Positions 27,291-28,101 of a DNA stretch of 28,101 bases are shown here, piece by piece. The stretch comes from Rhodococcus sp. IITR03 (GTDB lineage Bacteria > Actinomycetota > Actinomycetes > Mycobacteriales > Mycobacteriaceae). The first letter of the stretch is position 1. The number at the start of each line of letters is the position of its first letter. Under the pieces are notes generated by a model. That model saw only the letters and a program-made list of their open reading frames with translations, was not told where the DNA came from and ran no database searches. Location of the stretch: the NCBI GenBank assembly GCA_001017865.1, contig LATQ01000269.1, forward strand, positions 1-28,101. The letters run 5' to 3'. The position numbers and the translations under genes were made by a program.

Positions 27291-28101
27291 GCCGCTTCCT
27301 CCTCGTCCACGGGATCCGAATCGGGTTCGAAGGCGTATCCGTAGTCGGGGACACCCGAGCGCACCGCGATGCGGCGGAGCACCAACCGTCCCCGGTCACC
27401 GATGTCGACACTGCCGGCAACGGTGCCGGTGACCCGCACCAGCGCACGCACTCCGACACCGTCGAGGTCGACGACGACGAGTGAGTACGGCGTACGCAGA
27501 CCCGGCACCGGCACGTGCACGGTGACCTCGGTGTAGACCGTCCCGGTGCGCGGCAGTTCGACGAAGGTGTACTCGGTGTCGAGCGAGCCGTCCTCGTCGA
27601 TCCGGTAGCGCGGCGGGAAGTCGACCTGGTCGCTGTCGAGGAAACGGCCACCCTCCCATCGCACCTTGGCTTCGAAGGCCCGTTCGTAGGCCGCCAGCGA
27701 GATCGGGATCTCGCCGGGCAGGGTCTGTGCCGAATCGAGCACGGGCCGTGCCGGTCTCTCCCGGCGACGGACCTCGGCCGTTCCCTCCGCGACGGTCAGT
27801 CCCGACAGGCTGGCCTGTTCGACTCCGACGAGAGGTCCGGTGAGACCGGACTCCGCCATCGCGGCCAGGGCGAAGAGCGCCGAACTCGCGCCCGTCGTCG
27901 GCAGATCCGTGGTCTGGGTGGCCGCGAGCGAGGCGGCGTGCTGCGCGGGGACTCCCGCCACGACGGCCGGGGTGTCCACCCAGCCGTCGCGAGCGAGGCG
28001 AGATATCCCGCTTCCTGAGCAGTCTCGGGTCCCGTAGTCGTGGATGTCGCCGGAGGTGTTCCGCGTACGTAGGGCAGGCTGCGCGACACGCGTGCGGCGG
28101 T
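27287..28101 (-). CDS. OB-fold (DUF35) protein with HMG-CoA-synthase/thiolase-like N-terminal region (partial)
   Basis: The gene enters from the right edge; its N-terminus is outside the window. The visible part contains SLPYVR and, after a one-base break near 28047, NTSGDIHDYG, then TGASSALFALAAMAESG, resembling the thiolase-like half of HMG-CoA-synthase-family proteins. The C-terminal part has FPPRYRIDEDGS, YTFVELPRTGTVYTEVTVHVPVPG, PYSLVVVDLDGVGVRALVRVTG and RLVLRRIAVRSGVPDYGYAFEPD, an OB fold of the DUF35 type. No CxxC zinc ribbon is visible at its start. DUF35 proteins pair with Ltp-type thiolases; the fused form and the overlap with the thiolase gene support such a pairing. Confidence 0.72.
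   Translation of the reverse strand, partial: RRTRVAQPALRTRNTSGDIHDYGTRDCSGSGISRLARDGWVDTPAVVAGVPAQHAASLAATQTTDLPTTGASSALFALAAMAESGLTGPLVGVEQASLSGLTVAEGTAEVRRRERPARPVLDSAQTLPGEIPISLAAYERAFEAKVRWEGGRFLDSDQVDFPPRYRIDEDGSLDTEYTFVELPRTGTVYTEVTVHVPVPGLRTPYSLVVVDLDGVGVRALVRVTGTVAGSVDIGDRGRLVLRRIAVRSGVPDYGYAFEPDSDPVDEEEAA

Noticed and set aside
25146..27344. A 732-codon plus-strand open frame across the permease and thiolase genes
   Set aside because: It is a shadow of two well-supported minus-strand genes, runs through a strong terminator and the palindrome, and has Arg/Glu-rich sequence without domains.
1..28101. CRISPR arrays, tRNA or rRNA genes, transposases, integrases, prophage genes
   Set aside because: No regularly spaced repeats, cloverleaf-like sequences or mobile-element protein motifs were seen on either strand.

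Overview
The window is high-GC DNA with dense, GC-rich codon usage. The gene repertoire (DUF1707 membrane protein, M13 peptidase of the mycobacterial Zmp1 type, FadD3-like acyl-CoA ligases, Ltp-type thiolase with an OB-fold partner, DUF3263-like protein, SCP2-type lipid catabolism) fits a mycolic-acid actinobacterium, most likely Rhodococcus or a close relative. This assignment is by family resemblance only; no search was run.

Layout. 1-1443 (+): end of a sensor kinase, its NarL-type response regulator and a DUF1707 two-TM protein. 1522-3488 (+): a double-hotdog thioesterase-like protein and an exported intradiol dioxygenase-like lipoprotein. 3489-4690 (-): a serine beta-lactamase/esterase. 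4802-6771 (+): an M13 metallopeptidase, ending at a strong terminator shared with a convergent secreted M23 peptidase (6857-7654, -), whose promoter region carries three 11-bp-phased half-sites. 7937-10113 (-): a cytochrome P450 and a crotonase, divergent from a + strand operon at 10249-16215 made of acyl-CoA ligase, amidohydrolase-2, FadD3-like ligase, DUF3263-like small protein and MHS-type transporter. 16242-28101 (-): an OB-fold/HMG-CoA-synthase-like protein and an SCP2-type thiolase, then a complete dipeptide-type ABC importer (two permeases, two ATPases, two paralogous lipoprotein binding proteins) with an SDR inside it, and a DHA2-type MFS exporter.

How the genes may work together. From about 7.9 kb to the right edge the genes look like one catabolic region: uptake (ABC importer with two binding proteins, MHS symporter), oxidation (P450, SDR), CoA activation (two ligases), C-C or ring hydrolysis (amidohydrolase), beta-oxidation-like steps (crotonase) and chain release (thiolase plus OB-fold partner). 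The substrate cannot be read from the sequence; a cyclic or branched carboxylic acid is an inference from the FadD3-like ligase and the Ltp-type thiolase. Two good palindromes, at 11785-11799 and 25999-26018, are candidate operators for the two arms.

Sequence quality. Roughly 18 of about 25 genes are interrupted by one or more frameshifts, although both sides of each break read as the same conserved family. Nearly all are explained by loss of one base from a short C or G run, often beside CCTG/CAGG. I treat these as base-calling or assembly errors, not as pseudogenes, and give each gene its full reconstructed span. Reconstructed lengths assume the missing bases.
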